From NCBI RefSeq assembly GCF_900197875.1, contig NZ_FZMO01000379.1:1-37550 (forward strand): a DNA stretch of 37,550 bases, read 5' to 3'. This DNA is from Frankia canadensis. Lineage in GTDB: Bacteria; Actinomycetota; Actinomycetes; Frankiales; Frankiaceae. The notes below the pieces were generated by a model. That model saw only the letters and a program-made list of their open reading frames with translations. It was not told where the DNA came from and ran no database searches. The position numbers and the translations under genes were made by a program. Shown here one piece after another: positions 9,430 through 16,235 of this stretch (position 1 is the stretch's first letter; each line of letters starts with the position of its first letter).

Positions 9430-9807
9430 ATGGTTGCCAGTAACGTCCCCATGGCCCGGGACCAGGCAGTATTCGCCGCTCGCTCGCGCCTCGCCGGGGC
9501 GCGCCGCCGGTTCGTCGGCCACGACCTGCCACCTCTGGGCAGTCTGATCGTCCGTCACCAGGTGACGGTGCCGGACGGGGTCGAGTGGCCCTGGGCCCGG
9601 GTGTCCAGCTGGCCGCACCCCGCCCTGTTGCGCGGGCGCAGCCTCACCGACGGCACACACCCGTCACTCGCCCACATCCGGATGGGCCTGCCGCTGCGCA
9701 TCCACAGCGACGACCTCGTCGACTGGGCGATCATCGACGCGCGCGGCGAGATCGTGACCGGGGCGTGGACCCGCAGGCTGCGCGCGCCCGCCGCGTCTCC
9801 CACCTGA
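9430..9807 (+). CDS. Small protein, possibly DUF2314-like
   Basis: 125 residues from ATG 9430 (an upstream in-frame ATG at 9391 would add 13). The second half resembles DUF2314 proteins: a short beta-rich unit with a 'W.RV.SW' strand, a central 'G.PLRI.SDDLVDWAIID' segment and a final 'G.IVTGAWTRRL'. In that family this corresponds to 'G..V.....ISDW.I...G...GG.T'. The N-terminus is basic and helical (DQAVFAARSRLAGARRRF). No catalytic residues can be named and the function is unknown. Neither ATG has a good ribosome binding site. Confidence 0.6.
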   Translation: MVASNVPMARDQAVFAARSRLAGARRRFVGHDLPPLGSLIVRHQVTVPDGVEWPWARVSSWPHPALLRGRSLTDGTHPSLAHIRMGLPLRIHSDDLVDWAIIDARGEIVTGAWTRRLRAPAASPT

Positions 9808-9855
9808 CCCGCGGGGACCCATCAGCGGGCCGGTCTCCACGGCGGGACGGGCCAT

Positions 9856-10569
9856 TCAGTGGGCGAGGAACCCCTCCACGTCGTCGATGACGAGGCGCTC
9901 GTCCTCGACGACGAGGCCGCCGACGTCCGCGAAGCCCTCCGGTCCGGGCGCCGCCAGCACGATCGAGCCGGCGCCGTGGTGGACCGTCAGCCGCCGCCCG
10001 AGCGTGACGGCGAGCAGCATCGTCGCCGAGCCGCAGGCCTCGTCCTCGGCCACCCCGTGGCGCGAGCCGAAGGCCCGGGCCCGCACGATGCCCGCCGGCT
10101 CGTCCAGCCAGGCCCAGACCTGCTCGAGATCCTCGCCGACCGGGCGGGGCAGGGTGAGAGCGTCGACCGCGGCCGCGTCGGCGAGCTGGCGATGTCTCCA
10201 GGGCGGCACGGTGGCCAGCGGCACCCGAACCCAGACCCGGCCCTGGTCCTGCCAGCTCGCCGCGTCCCCGCCGGTGGGGCGCAGCACCGCCGGGTGGCCA
10301 CCGAGGATGCGCCCGAGCTTCCAGGCAGCGCCGACCAGGGCGTCGCCGGCGGTCGGCAGTTCCCCGCCGGGCGTGTAGACCGCGAGCTCCGCCTGCTCGG
10401 CATCGTCCACGAACACCGTGGCCGGCAGGCCGAGACCGTGGGCGATCCGCTCCCGCTCATCAGGCTCGGGAAACCGCTTGCCGGCGTCGAGGACCACGAC
10501 GAGCAGACTGCCCGCGGCGCCGGTCTCGTCCGTGAACACCCGCAGCCTGCGAACCTCTGTCTCGGTCAT
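9856..10569 (-). CDS. PhzF-like isomerase-fold protein, probably without the catalytic Glu
   Basis: 237 residues from ATG 10569, which follows GGGAGGGTGAG. The fold is recognisable as PhzF/diaminopimelate-epimerase type: 'VFTDETGAAGSLLVVVLDAG' at the start, 'GLPATVFVDDAEQAELAVYTP' in the first lobe and 'RAFGSRHGVAEDEACGSATM' in the second. Two family marks are altered: the LSET(A/T)F motif reads LPATVF, so the catalytic Glu is Ala50, and CGHATLA reads AGDALVG. It may bind a small hydrophobic acid without isomerising it, or use other chemistry. Phenazine synthesis is not implied: no phz genes are near. Confidence 0.75.
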   Translation of the reverse strand: MTETEVRRLRVFTDETGAAGSLLVVVLDAGKRFPEPDERERIAHGLGLPATVFVDDAEQAELAVYTPGGELPTAGDALVGAAWKLGRILGGHPAVLRPTGGDAASWQDQGRVWVRVPLATVPPWRHRQLADAAAVDALTLPRPVGEDLEQVWAWLDEPAGIVRARAFGSRHGVAEDEACGSATMLLAVTLGRRLTVHHGAGSIVLAAPGPEGFADVGGLVVEDERLVIDDVEGFLAH

Positions 10570-10757
10570 CTCACCCTCCCGTCGCCGGCGTTCCCCGCCC
10601 ACGCTGGCACAGTCGGCGGGCATCCGGGTACATCGCGAGCCGTGGATCACCTCGCGATGCCGGCCAGCGCCTTGCCACCATGAGGCTAGGCCCAGGTCAG
10701 GTCAGATCGGGTCAGGCCGGTCGGGCAGCGGGGAAAGAGCGAGGGAAAGAGGCGAGC

Positions 10758-12095
10758 GTGCGAGACGACGCGACGCACACGCACACGCACACGCACACGC
10801 ACACGACGCGGGCGGAGCCACCCGGTGACCGCGCGGCCCCGCCCGGCACGGACCAGGCCGGCACGGACCAGGCCGGCACGGACCAGCCGGGCGGGAGTCC
10901 GCCGGGCGGGAGTCCGCCGGGCGGGAGTCCGCCGCGGCCCGGGCGGGGCGAGGAGCATCCCGTCCTCGACGCCCTGGAACACGCCTCGGCGAACGCGCAC
11001 CGCCTGGCCGGCGCGCTGAGCCGGCCGGCGGTGTCGCTGGTGCGGGTCGGCCGCAAGCGCCGCCGGCCCCGGGGGGTCGAGATCCCGGCGACCCCGGACG
11101 GCCGGGTGATGGCCTGCGGCGTCTACAGCCACGGGCAGCGGGTGACGACGGAGGTCGACCACCGCGACGCGCTGCGCCTGGCCCGGACGGAGCGCGACGG
11201 CTTCGCCTGGCTCGGCCTGTTCGAGCCGACCTACGAGCAGCTCGTGGCGGTCGCCGAGGAGTATGGGCTGGACCTGCTCGCCGTGGAGGACGCGGTCACC
11301 GGCGGGCAGCGGCCCAAGCTGGAGTACTACGAGAACCACCTGTTCATGGTGCTCAAGACGACGACCTACGTCGCCCACACGGAGGTCACCGGAACCTCGG
11401 AGGTCGTCACCACCGGAGAGATCATGATCTTTCTCGGTGAGGACTTCGTCGTGACGGTGCGCCACGGCCAGCATGGCGAGATGACGAAGCTGCGGGGCCG
11501 GCTGGAGGCCGCCCCGGAGATGCTGCGGCACGGTCCCACCGCGGTGCTGCACGCGATCTGCGACAGCATCGTGGACGACTACGTGGACACGGTGGAAAAG
11601 ATCCAGGTCGACATCGACCAGATCGAGGCCGGAGTGTTCCGGCGCGAACGCGCTCCGTCCACGGAAACCGCCTACCAGATGAAACGGGAGCTGCTGGAGC
11701 TCAAGCACGCCGTCCAGCCGCTGGCCGGGCCGCTGCGCACGCTCACCTCGGACAGCCCGCGCATGATCGACGTGGCCATGCGGCGGTACTTCCGGGACGT
11801 CGCCGACCACCTTGAACAGGTCAGTGAGCGCATCTCGCACTTCGACGAGCTGCTCTCGTCGGTTCTGCAGGCCACCCTGACCCAGCTCACCATCGCGCAG
11901 AACGAGGACATGCGCCGGATCAGCGCCTGGGTGGCGATCGCCGCCGTCCCCACCGCCCTGGCAGGAATCTACGGAATGAACTTCGAGCACATGCCGGAAC
12001 TGCGCCAGACCTGGGGATATCCGGCCGTTCTCACGCTGATGGCCGTGGCCTGCCTGTTTCTCTATCGGGCGTTCAAGCGCAACGGCTGGCTGTAG
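10758..12095 (+). CDS. CorA-family divalent cation transporter with a long low-complexity N-terminus
   Basis: 445 residues from GTG 10758 (start uncertain; the frame is open further upstream). The N-terminal ~75 residues are repetitive: THTHTHTHTH, then TDQAG three times and GGSPP three times. The CorA cytoplasmic domain follows, ending in long helices (DSIVDDYVDTVEKIQVDIDQ, MKRELLELKHAVQPL). Two C-terminal membrane helices enclose the GMN signature at residues 406-408 (YGMNFEHMPEL), which forms the pore filter for Mg2+ (or Co2+/Ni2+). The His-rich leader is not part of the usual family and could bind metal, but this is inference. A strong hairpin follows the stop. Confidence 0.9.
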   Translation: MRDDATHTHTHTHTHTTRAEPPGDRAAPPGTDQAGTDQAGTDQPGGSPPGGSPPGGSPPRPGRGEEHPVLDALEHASANAHRLAGALSRPAVSLVRVGRKRRRPRGVEIPATPDGRVMACGVYSHGQRVTTEVDHRDALRLARTERDGFAWLGLFEPTYEQLVAVAEEYGLDLLAVEDAVTGGQRPKLEYYENHLFMVLKTTTYVAHTEVTGTSEVVTTGEIMIFLGEDFVVTVRHGQHGEMTKLRGRLEAAPEMLRHGPTAVLHAICDSIVDDYVDTVEKIQVDIDQIEAGVFRRERAPSTETAYQMKRELLELKHAVQPLAGPLRTLTSDSPRMIDVAMRRYFRDVADHLEQVSERISHFDELLSSVLQATLTQLTIAQNEDMRRISAWVAIAAVPTALAGIYGMNFEHMPELRQTWGYPAVLTLMAVACLFLYRAFKRNGWL

Positions 12096-12524
12096 GACGT
12101 GTTCGCCGCCCACACGGGCGGCGCGGGTCCGGTCGCGGGCCGCGGGCAGCCCCACCCGACCCGCGGCAACCGGCCGATCTGTCACACACGGTGATAGGTT
12201 GCCGACAGTGCGCCGGACCGGGTGCGAGACGGCCGGCCCGGCGGCATTCACCGCCGCGTCGGCTCGTTGGGTGTGAGTGGCGCGAGATCGGGCAAATGTC
12301 CATAGAAACAACATGTTGGGTGCTATAAGCCCTAAAATCGCTGGCGCGGGTAGCCGACCCATAGCTCTTTCTTGCCATGAGTTGACAGTCATGACGTATC
12401 CGTACGATGGGTTACACCCGGCCACCTTCGTCAGCTACCGTAACCAACCGTGTCGGAGCAGCCGGGACGCGTGCCTGCCGCTCGGTGTGGTCCCCACCGA
12501 TCCCCCCACCCGCCAGGGGAGTAC
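12096..12524. other. Intergenic region with an AT-richer island
   Basis: After the hairpin, bases ~12285-12440 are clearly less GC-rich than the surroundings. They include the perfect palindrome CAACATGTTG (12309-12318) and a TTGACA (12382-12387) followed after 15 bases by TACGAT (12403-12408). These could be an operator and a promoter for the coiled-coil gene. The 15-base spacing is shorter than usual. Confidence 0.35.
12104..12123 (+). terminator. Hairpin after the CorA-family gene
   Basis: CGCCGCCC and GGGCGGCG form an 8-bp perfect stem with an ACAC loop, nine bases after the stop codon. There is no T-tract, as is usual for GC-rich actinobacteria. Confidence 0.6.
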
Positions 12525-12908
12525 ATGCCCTCGTCTGACCCCAAGCGGCGAGAGACCGCCACCCTCCCCGACCGGGGCGACCTCATCGCCGAGCTCGCGA
12601 GCCGCCTTGAGGACCTCGACACGCTCCTGAGCCGGCTGGAGGACGCCGAGCAGCAGGCCAAGGACGCCAGCGAGCACCTCGTGCGGACCCGGCGCTGGCA
12701 GGAGGACACCGTGCGGACCATCCAGGAGGAGCGGGCCCGCATGCGCCAGCGCCAGCACGCACTCGACGAGCTGGCCGACCGCGCCCGCGCCGCCGTCACC
12801 GCGCTGCGCCACCACCGGTCGCTGCCCCGCGAGGTCCACGAGCTCGCCGTCGAGCTTCAGGTGCTCGACGCCGCCGGCTTCCTCAGCCGGCGCGCGCGGG
12901 GGCGCTGA
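12525..12908 (+). CDS. Small coiled-coil protein of unknown function
   Basis: 127 residues from ATG 12525, preceded by AGGGGAG. Residues ~20-100 are almost entirely charged helix with heptad-like leucines (ELASRLEDLDTLLSRLEDAE, later ERARMRQRQHALDELADRAR), predicting a long coiled coil. The C-terminal part (REVHELAVELQVLDAAGFLS) may be a short second helix pair. No signal peptide or membrane segment. It stands alone, after the AT-richer region that may hold its promoter. I do not recognise a named family; a scaffolding or DNA/partner-binding role would only be a guess. Confidence 0.7.
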   Translation: MPSSDPKRRETATLPDRGDLIAELASRLEDLDTLLSRLEDAEQQAKDASEHLVRTRRWQEDTVRTIQEERARMRQRQHALDELADRARAAVTALRHHRSLPREVHELAVELQVLDAAGFLSRRARGR

Positions 12909-13424
12909 CTCCCGGGCCACCGCGCCCTGCCGGGCCGCCGCAGCCATCCACCCGCCCGCGTCACCTTTCGGCGATCCCTCCGTCACGATCCGCGGCGACC
13001 TCGGGCCGGGCCGCCCTTCGCCGAACCCGCCTCCGGCGGCGTCCTGGACGCCCCGAGACGCTGCGGCGGGCCCGCGGCAAGCAATTACTTTCTGTTCTCG
13101 AACCGACTCAACCCGAAGCCGCACGACCGGGGTGGCACTCTCGTTCACCCCCTTCTCCGCATCCCTCCCAGGCCCTCGAATGCCCGCCAGAACCGCAGGA
13201 CAGGAAGGGTTTTTCGGGATGGGGGGCCGATCCGGGACAGCGGTAGCCAGACTGGGAGAGGGCTTCGCGCGGCGGGCACATCAGCGCACACTGGCTGTAG
13301 TTGGGAAGGACTAGTGTTTACCCACCCCCTCCAAGTGGACTAGTCTCACGCCGACGTCACGACAACACCGGGCCGAACGCCGAATCCTGCCCCCGGCCCC
13401 GGTGTCCCCTCCGAGTCGTCACAT
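12909..13424. other. Long 5' region of the NlpC/P60 gene
   Basis: No coding sequence that looks real. It contains a promoter candidate at 13317-13346. The distance between the promoter candidate and the riboswitch (about 80 bases) would be untranslated leader. Confidence 0.4.
13317..13346 (+). promoter_or_regulatory. Candidate promoter for the riboswitch leader
   Basis: TTTACC (13317-13322) and TAGTCT (13341-13346) are spaced by 18 bases, a plausible -35/-10 pair of the main actinobacterial sigma factor. The 8-base sequence GGACTAGT occurs on both sides of the spacer. Confidence 0.3.
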
Positions 13425-13575
13425 GGGGCAGGAGCGGGGGACCCACCTCCACCGGCTGGCACCGATCCGCGGCGCCGGTCTAGGGGTGAAGTCCGAGGCG
13501 CGTGAAGGTCACGCCCTCGGACCGGGCAAGCCCAGCCCGAACCCGACAGCTCACTTCGCAGGCGTACGGGAAGGA
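13425..13575 (+). ncRNA. c-di-AMP riboswitch (ydaO/yuaA type)
   Basis: The conserved blocks of this riboswitch class appear in order: GGGGGACCCA (about 13435-13444), AGGGGTGAAGTCC (13482-13494), an internal hairpin with the arms GTCCGAG and CTCGGAC (13491-13497 and 13516-13522), and then CCGAACCCGACAGCTCAC (13537-13554), TTCGCAGGCGTA. It ends directly at the AAGGA ribosome binding site of the NlpC/P60 gene. In actinobacteria this class is known upstream of cell-wall hydrolases such as Rpf and NlpC/P60 proteins, and c-di-AMP binding turns expression off. The match rests on remembered consensus; a covariance-model search (RF00379) would settle it. Confidence 0.88.
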
Positions 13576-13583
13576 ATACACCG

Positions 13584-14684
13584 TTGTCCGCGCAAAGCGT
13601 GCAGCTCGACGAAGATTCGCGGATCGCAGGTCGCGGCCGTCACCGCGCCCCGTCCACCGCGCCGGTCGCCCGTAGCAGGGCCCGCGCTCGCGCCTTCGCC
13701 GCGATGACCACCGGGACCGTCGCGGTCTCCGGGGTGGCCCTGGCCGGCTGCGCCACTGACGTTCACGCCGCCGCCCCCTCGGACGAGTCGACGAACACGG
13801 CTCCGGTCACCCTGGCCGCGCAGATCGGTTCGCGCGCCGCCCTGGGTGGCAGCATCGCCGCGGCGGCCGTGAGTGCCCATGGCGGCACCTCCGGCGCGAC
13901 GCTGGGCATGACGAACGGCGTCGACGCGCCGCCGCTGTCCGGCAAGATCCAGGTTGGTCTGCGGAGCACCACCCCCCAGCAGACCGTTGACGCCAACGAG
14001 GCGATCAACGTCGGGTTCTCGCTGTACAACCAGGCGACGAACGAGCCGCTCGCGAACCAGCTCGTCAAGGTCCAGGTGAAGCTCCCCACCGGGTGGGCCA
14101 CCTTCAAGCACCTGCAGACGGACTCGCGCGGCTACGCCTCCTACACGGCGCGGGTGCTCACCACGACGAGCGTCACCGCCATCTTCGACGGCACCGACGC
14201 CCTGCAGTCCGCCCGCTCGTCCAACGACGCCACGCTGACGGTGGCCCCGCAGCCGACCGCCTCGGTCTCGCGGAGCGCCGGCGTGCGGGTCGACACCCCC
14301 GAGGTCAACGTCTCGGTGCCGGTGCCGACCAGCTCCATCGGCGAGAAGGCCGTCTACCTGGCCTCGCTGCAGGCGGGCAAGCCCTACGTCTACGGCGCCG
14401 AGGGGCCCAGCTCCTTCGACTGCTCCGGCCTCGTCCAGTACATCTACAAGCAGCTCGGCAAGACGGTGCCGCGGACGACGGACGCCCAGTTCGCCGCCTC
14501 TACCCGGGTCTCGATGTACAACAAGCAGCCCGGCGACCTGATTTTCCTCGGCACGCCCGGCAACATCTACCACGTCGGCATCTACGCCGGCGACGGCAAG
14601 ATGTGGGTCGCGCCGCACACCGGTGACGTCGTGAAGCTCCAGAAGATCTACACGACCTCCTACTACGTCGGCCGAGTCCTCTAG
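13584..14684 (+). CDS. NlpC/P60 cell-wall hydrolase, exported
   Basis: 366 residues from a TTG start; AAGGA lies eight bases upstream and is shared with the end of the riboswitch. An N-terminal arginine-rich stretch and a hydrophobic segment (TTGTVAVSGVALAGC) end in a lipobox-like LAGC at residues 53-56, so it may be a lipoprotein or a secreted protein. Residues ~120-220 form a beta-sandwich-like module (Ig/cohesin-like: VNEAINVGFSLYN, SVTAIFDGTDALQS). The C-terminal NlpC/P60 peptidase has the catalytic Cys280 (FDCSGLVQYIY), His330 (YHVGIYAG) and His345 (APHTGD). It should cut peptide stems of peptidoglycan during growth or spore/vesicle formation. Confidence 0.9.
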   Translation: MSAQSVQLDEDSRIAGRGRHRAPSTAPVARSRARARAFAAMTTGTVAVSGVALAGCATDVHAAAPSDESTNTAPVTLAAQIGSRAALGGSIAAAAVSAHGGTSGATLGMTNGVDAPPLSGKIQVGLRSTTPQQTVDANEAINVGFSLYNQATNEPLANQLVKVQVKLPTGWATFKHLQTDSRGYASYTARVLTTTSVTAIFDGTDALQSARSSNDATLTVAPQPTASVSRSAGVRVDTPEVNVSVPVPTSSIGEKAVYLASLQAGKPYVYGAEGPSSFDCSGLVQYIYKQLGKTVPRTTDAQFAASTRVSMYNKQPGDLIFLGTPGNIYHVGIYAGDGKMWVAPHTGDVVKLQKIYTTSYYVGRVL

Positions 14685-14713
14685 GAGCCGTTCCCCGGCG
14701 TCCCAGACTCCCG

Positions 14714-14743
14714 GGTCGCGGCCTCCCCCCTCCGGCCGCGACC
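14714..14743 (+). terminator. C-loop hairpin 1, likely terminator of the NlpC/P60 gene
   Basis: GGTCGCGGCC and GGCCGCGACC form a perfect 10-bp stem around the loop TCCCCCCTCC, 29 bases after the stop. It is the first of four hairpins with C-tract loops in this region. Confidence 0.65.
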
Positions 14744-14974
14744 ACCAGACAGAGTCCGTGCCGCCGGCTCGGCGCCTCGGCGCTCGCCGCCATGCGCTCT
14801 GACGCCCGCCACTCCATGTAGGCGTCGCTTCTTCGCCGTGTGGGTCACCATCGCCGCTGACCCGGACGAGTACCGCCCAGGACGAGCATCGGCCGGGCCC
14901 TGACACCGCCCGCCTGATCACGGTCCGCCTGGTCCCGCGGGGCGCCTCACGCCGTCCCCGTAGTTCGCCGTGCC

Positions 14975-15026
14975 CGACCGTGCCTGCCTGACCGTGCCTG
15001 CGCCTGACCGTGCCTGCGCCTGACCC
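14975..15026. repeat. Short tandem repeat
   Basis: About three copies of a 14-16-base unit (GACCGTGCCTGCGCCT and a shortened form). Confidence 0.7.
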
Positions 15027-15043
15027 CGGCCGAAGTCGCGTCT

Positions 15044-15102
15044 CCTTCCGGCCGGACGGACGTCAGATCTCCCCCCCATCTGACGTCCGTCCGGCCGGAA
15101 GG
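15044..15102 (+). repeat. C-loop hairpin 2: 25-bp perfect palindrome
   Basis: Bases 15044-15068 and 15078-15102 are perfect reverse complements over 25 bases, separated by the nine-base loop CTCCCCCCC. The inner end reads CAGAT - loop - ATCTG. A stem of this length is much more than a simple terminator needs. Confidence 0.9.
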
Positions 15103-15110
15103 CCCCCGAC

Positions 15111-15163
15111 CCCGCCGGCCTTCCCTCGGATTCCCCCCCCATCCGCAGCGGAAGGCCGGCGGG
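15111..15163 (+). repeat. C-loop hairpin 3
   Basis: A 14-bp outer stem (15111-15124 with 15150-15163) and a 5-bp inner stem CGGAT/ATCCG (15127-15131 with 15141-15145) enclose the loop TCCCCCCCC, with small bulges between. The inner architecture (xxGAT, C-tract, ATCxx) repeats that of hairpin 2 with a different stem sequence. Confidence 0.85.
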
Positions 15164-15183
15164 CCTTCGGGAGCCACGGCCGC

Positions 15184-15230
15184 GGGTCCGTCGATGCCGC
15201 TACCCCCCTCCCGGCGGCATCGACGGACCC
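15184..15230 (+). repeat. C-loop hairpin 4
   Basis: A perfect 17-bp stem (15184-15200 with 15214-15230) encloses the 13-base loop TACCCCCCTCCCG. It is 20 bases after hairpin 3. Confidence 0.88.
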
Positions 15231-15252
15231 CGTTCTCCGTCATCACGGTGTG

Positions 15253-15318
15253 CCCAGGTGTGACAGTGCGCCCAGGTGTGACAGTGCGCCCAGGTGTGAC
15301 AGTGCGCCCAGGTCACAG
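15253..15318. repeat. 18-bp tandem repeat
   Basis: Three exact copies of CCCAGGTGTGACAGTGCG (15253-15306) are followed by a diverged fourth (CCCAGGTCACAG). The sequence GGTGTGAC / GTCACACC-like core could be bound by a protein; no coding frame uses it. Confidence 0.85.
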
Positions 15319-15401
15319 AACCCAGGTGTCACAGGCCAGCCGCTCGGCCCGCCCGGCCCACATCCGTACGGCGCGGGCCTGGACGGGCTGTTGGCGGGCC
15401 G

Positions 15402-16073
15402 TCAGGCGGTGGGCAGGCGGTGCGGTTCGGACGCCTTCCACAGCGCCTCGCTGACCTTCTTGTTCCACTTCGTCTCGGCCACCCGCTCCTGCGGGGCCCG
15501 AGCGGGGCAGGGGGACTGCGGCTCCTGGGTGAACTGCCCGACGACGCCGACGGCCGCGAAGACCGGCTTCGCGCCGCCGCAGACGGTCGTCTGGGCGAGC
15601 CGGGCGCCTTCACCGACGCCCCAGATGTACACCTGGTTCAGGTCGATCTTGCTCTTCCTGCCGGCGACGAAGCTGACCACGTCCCGGATGTACTGGGCGT
15701 CGGGGCTGTCCGGCCCGTCGATGCGCCACAGTCCACCGACCGCCTCCGGATAGGCGACCGCGAAGTCCTCGCTGTTCGCCACGGAGCCCGCGCCGCTGTC
15801 ATGGTCAAGGTTCTTCGCGGCCGCGTTGTCGTCGTGCAGGATCAGCACGAGCGGGATCGGGTTCTTCGGATGGCCTGGTGCGTGCACGAGCAGCTCCCGC
15901 CCCGCCGAGCCGTACTCCTTCGGCATGGTGACCCGCTTGGTCTTGGTGCCACCGTTGTTGCCGATGAACAGATACAGCACGACGATGACCGCCGCGACGA
16001 TGTACACGGTTCGCTTGTTCTTGCCCCACCAGCCGGCAAGGGGATTCGATGCCACGATCCAACCGAACCACAC
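15402..16073 (-). CDS. Membrane-anchored alpha/beta-hydrolase-like protein lacking the catalytic Ser
   Basis: 223 residues from GTG 16073 (a second GTG at about 16055 is possible). One membrane helix (~22-38) places the rest outside the cytoplasm. The body follows esterase/PHB-depolymerase-like (LpqC-type) proteins: a VTMP.EYGSAGRELLVHAPG strand set, PLVLILHDD where HG is normal (residues 79-82), AVAYPEAVGGLWRIDG and QYIRDVVSFVAG. The nucleophile elbow, normally GLSAGG, reads GVGEGA (152-157), so the serine is a Gly. The C-terminal His region is also missing. It is therefore a probable pseudoenzyme, perhaps a binding protein. Its neighbours are gatD/murT upstream and the hairpin block downstream. 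Confidence 0.75.
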   Translation of the reverse strand: MWFGWIVASNPLAGWWGKNKRTVYIVAAVIVVLYLFIGNNGGTKTKRVTMPKEYGSAGRELLVHAPGHPKNPIPLVLILHDDNAAAKNLDHDSGAGSVANSEDFAVAYPEAVGGLWRIDGPDSPDAQYIRDVVSFVAGRKSKIDLNQVYIWGVGEGARLAQTTVCGGAKPVFAAVGVVGQFTQEPQSPCPARAPQERVAETKWNKKVSEALWKASEPHRLPTA

Positions 16074-16110
16074 CGCCCGCCGGGAAACGCCGCAAACGCG
16101 TGATCAGATG

Positions 16111-16150
16111 ACGCCCTGGCCGGCCCGTCGTGGGCCGGCGGCGAGGGCGT
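16111..16150 (-). terminator. Hairpin downstream of gatD
   Basis: ACGCCCT/AGGGCGT (16111-16117 with 16144-16150) and GCCGGCCC/GGGCCGGC (16119-16126 with 16132-16139) make a 15-bp stem with small bulges and a five-base loop. It lies about 75 bases after the gatD stop and probably ends the murT-gatD transcript. Confidence 0.55.
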
Positions 16151-16164
16151 GGGACATCTGGGCG

Positions 16165-16235
16165 TGCGGCGTCAGGGCATGGGTCGCAGGGGCATGGGGC
16201 CGCAGGGGCATGGGGCGTCAGGGCGTCAGGGCGTG
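16165..16235. repeat. G-rich degenerate repeats behind gatD
   Basis: Repeated GGGGCATGGGGC(C/G)GCA and GTCAGGGC units run up to and into the gatD stop. The many G-runs on this strand could form unusual DNA or RNA structure. Confidence 0.6.

Larger units (their letters stand above)
14685..15401. other. Non-coding block with hairpins and repeats between convergent genes
   Basis: No reading frame here looks real. The block holds four perfect hairpins with C-rich loops (14714-14743, 15044-15102, 15111-15163, 15184-15230) and two tandem repeats (14975-15026, 15253-15318), each listed separately. The stretch 14744-14970 shows nothing. Confidence 0.7.

Noticed and set aside
9856-10569. Phenazine biosynthesis
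   Set aside because: Only a PhzF-like fold is present and it lacks the catalytic residue; no other phz genes are near.
10775-10810. Hexamer ACACGC repeat as a regulatory or phase-variable promoter element
   Set aside because: It lies within the probable coding frame of the transporter, so a protein repeat is the simpler reading; slippage of a whole unit would keep the frame.
10686-12425. Long minus-strand frame opposite the CorA-family gene
   Set aside because: No recognisable domain; the plus strand has the GMN signature.
14750-15330. CRISPR-like array because of repeats and palindromes
   Set aside because: Repeat units differ from each other, spacers are absent or irregular and no cas genes are present.
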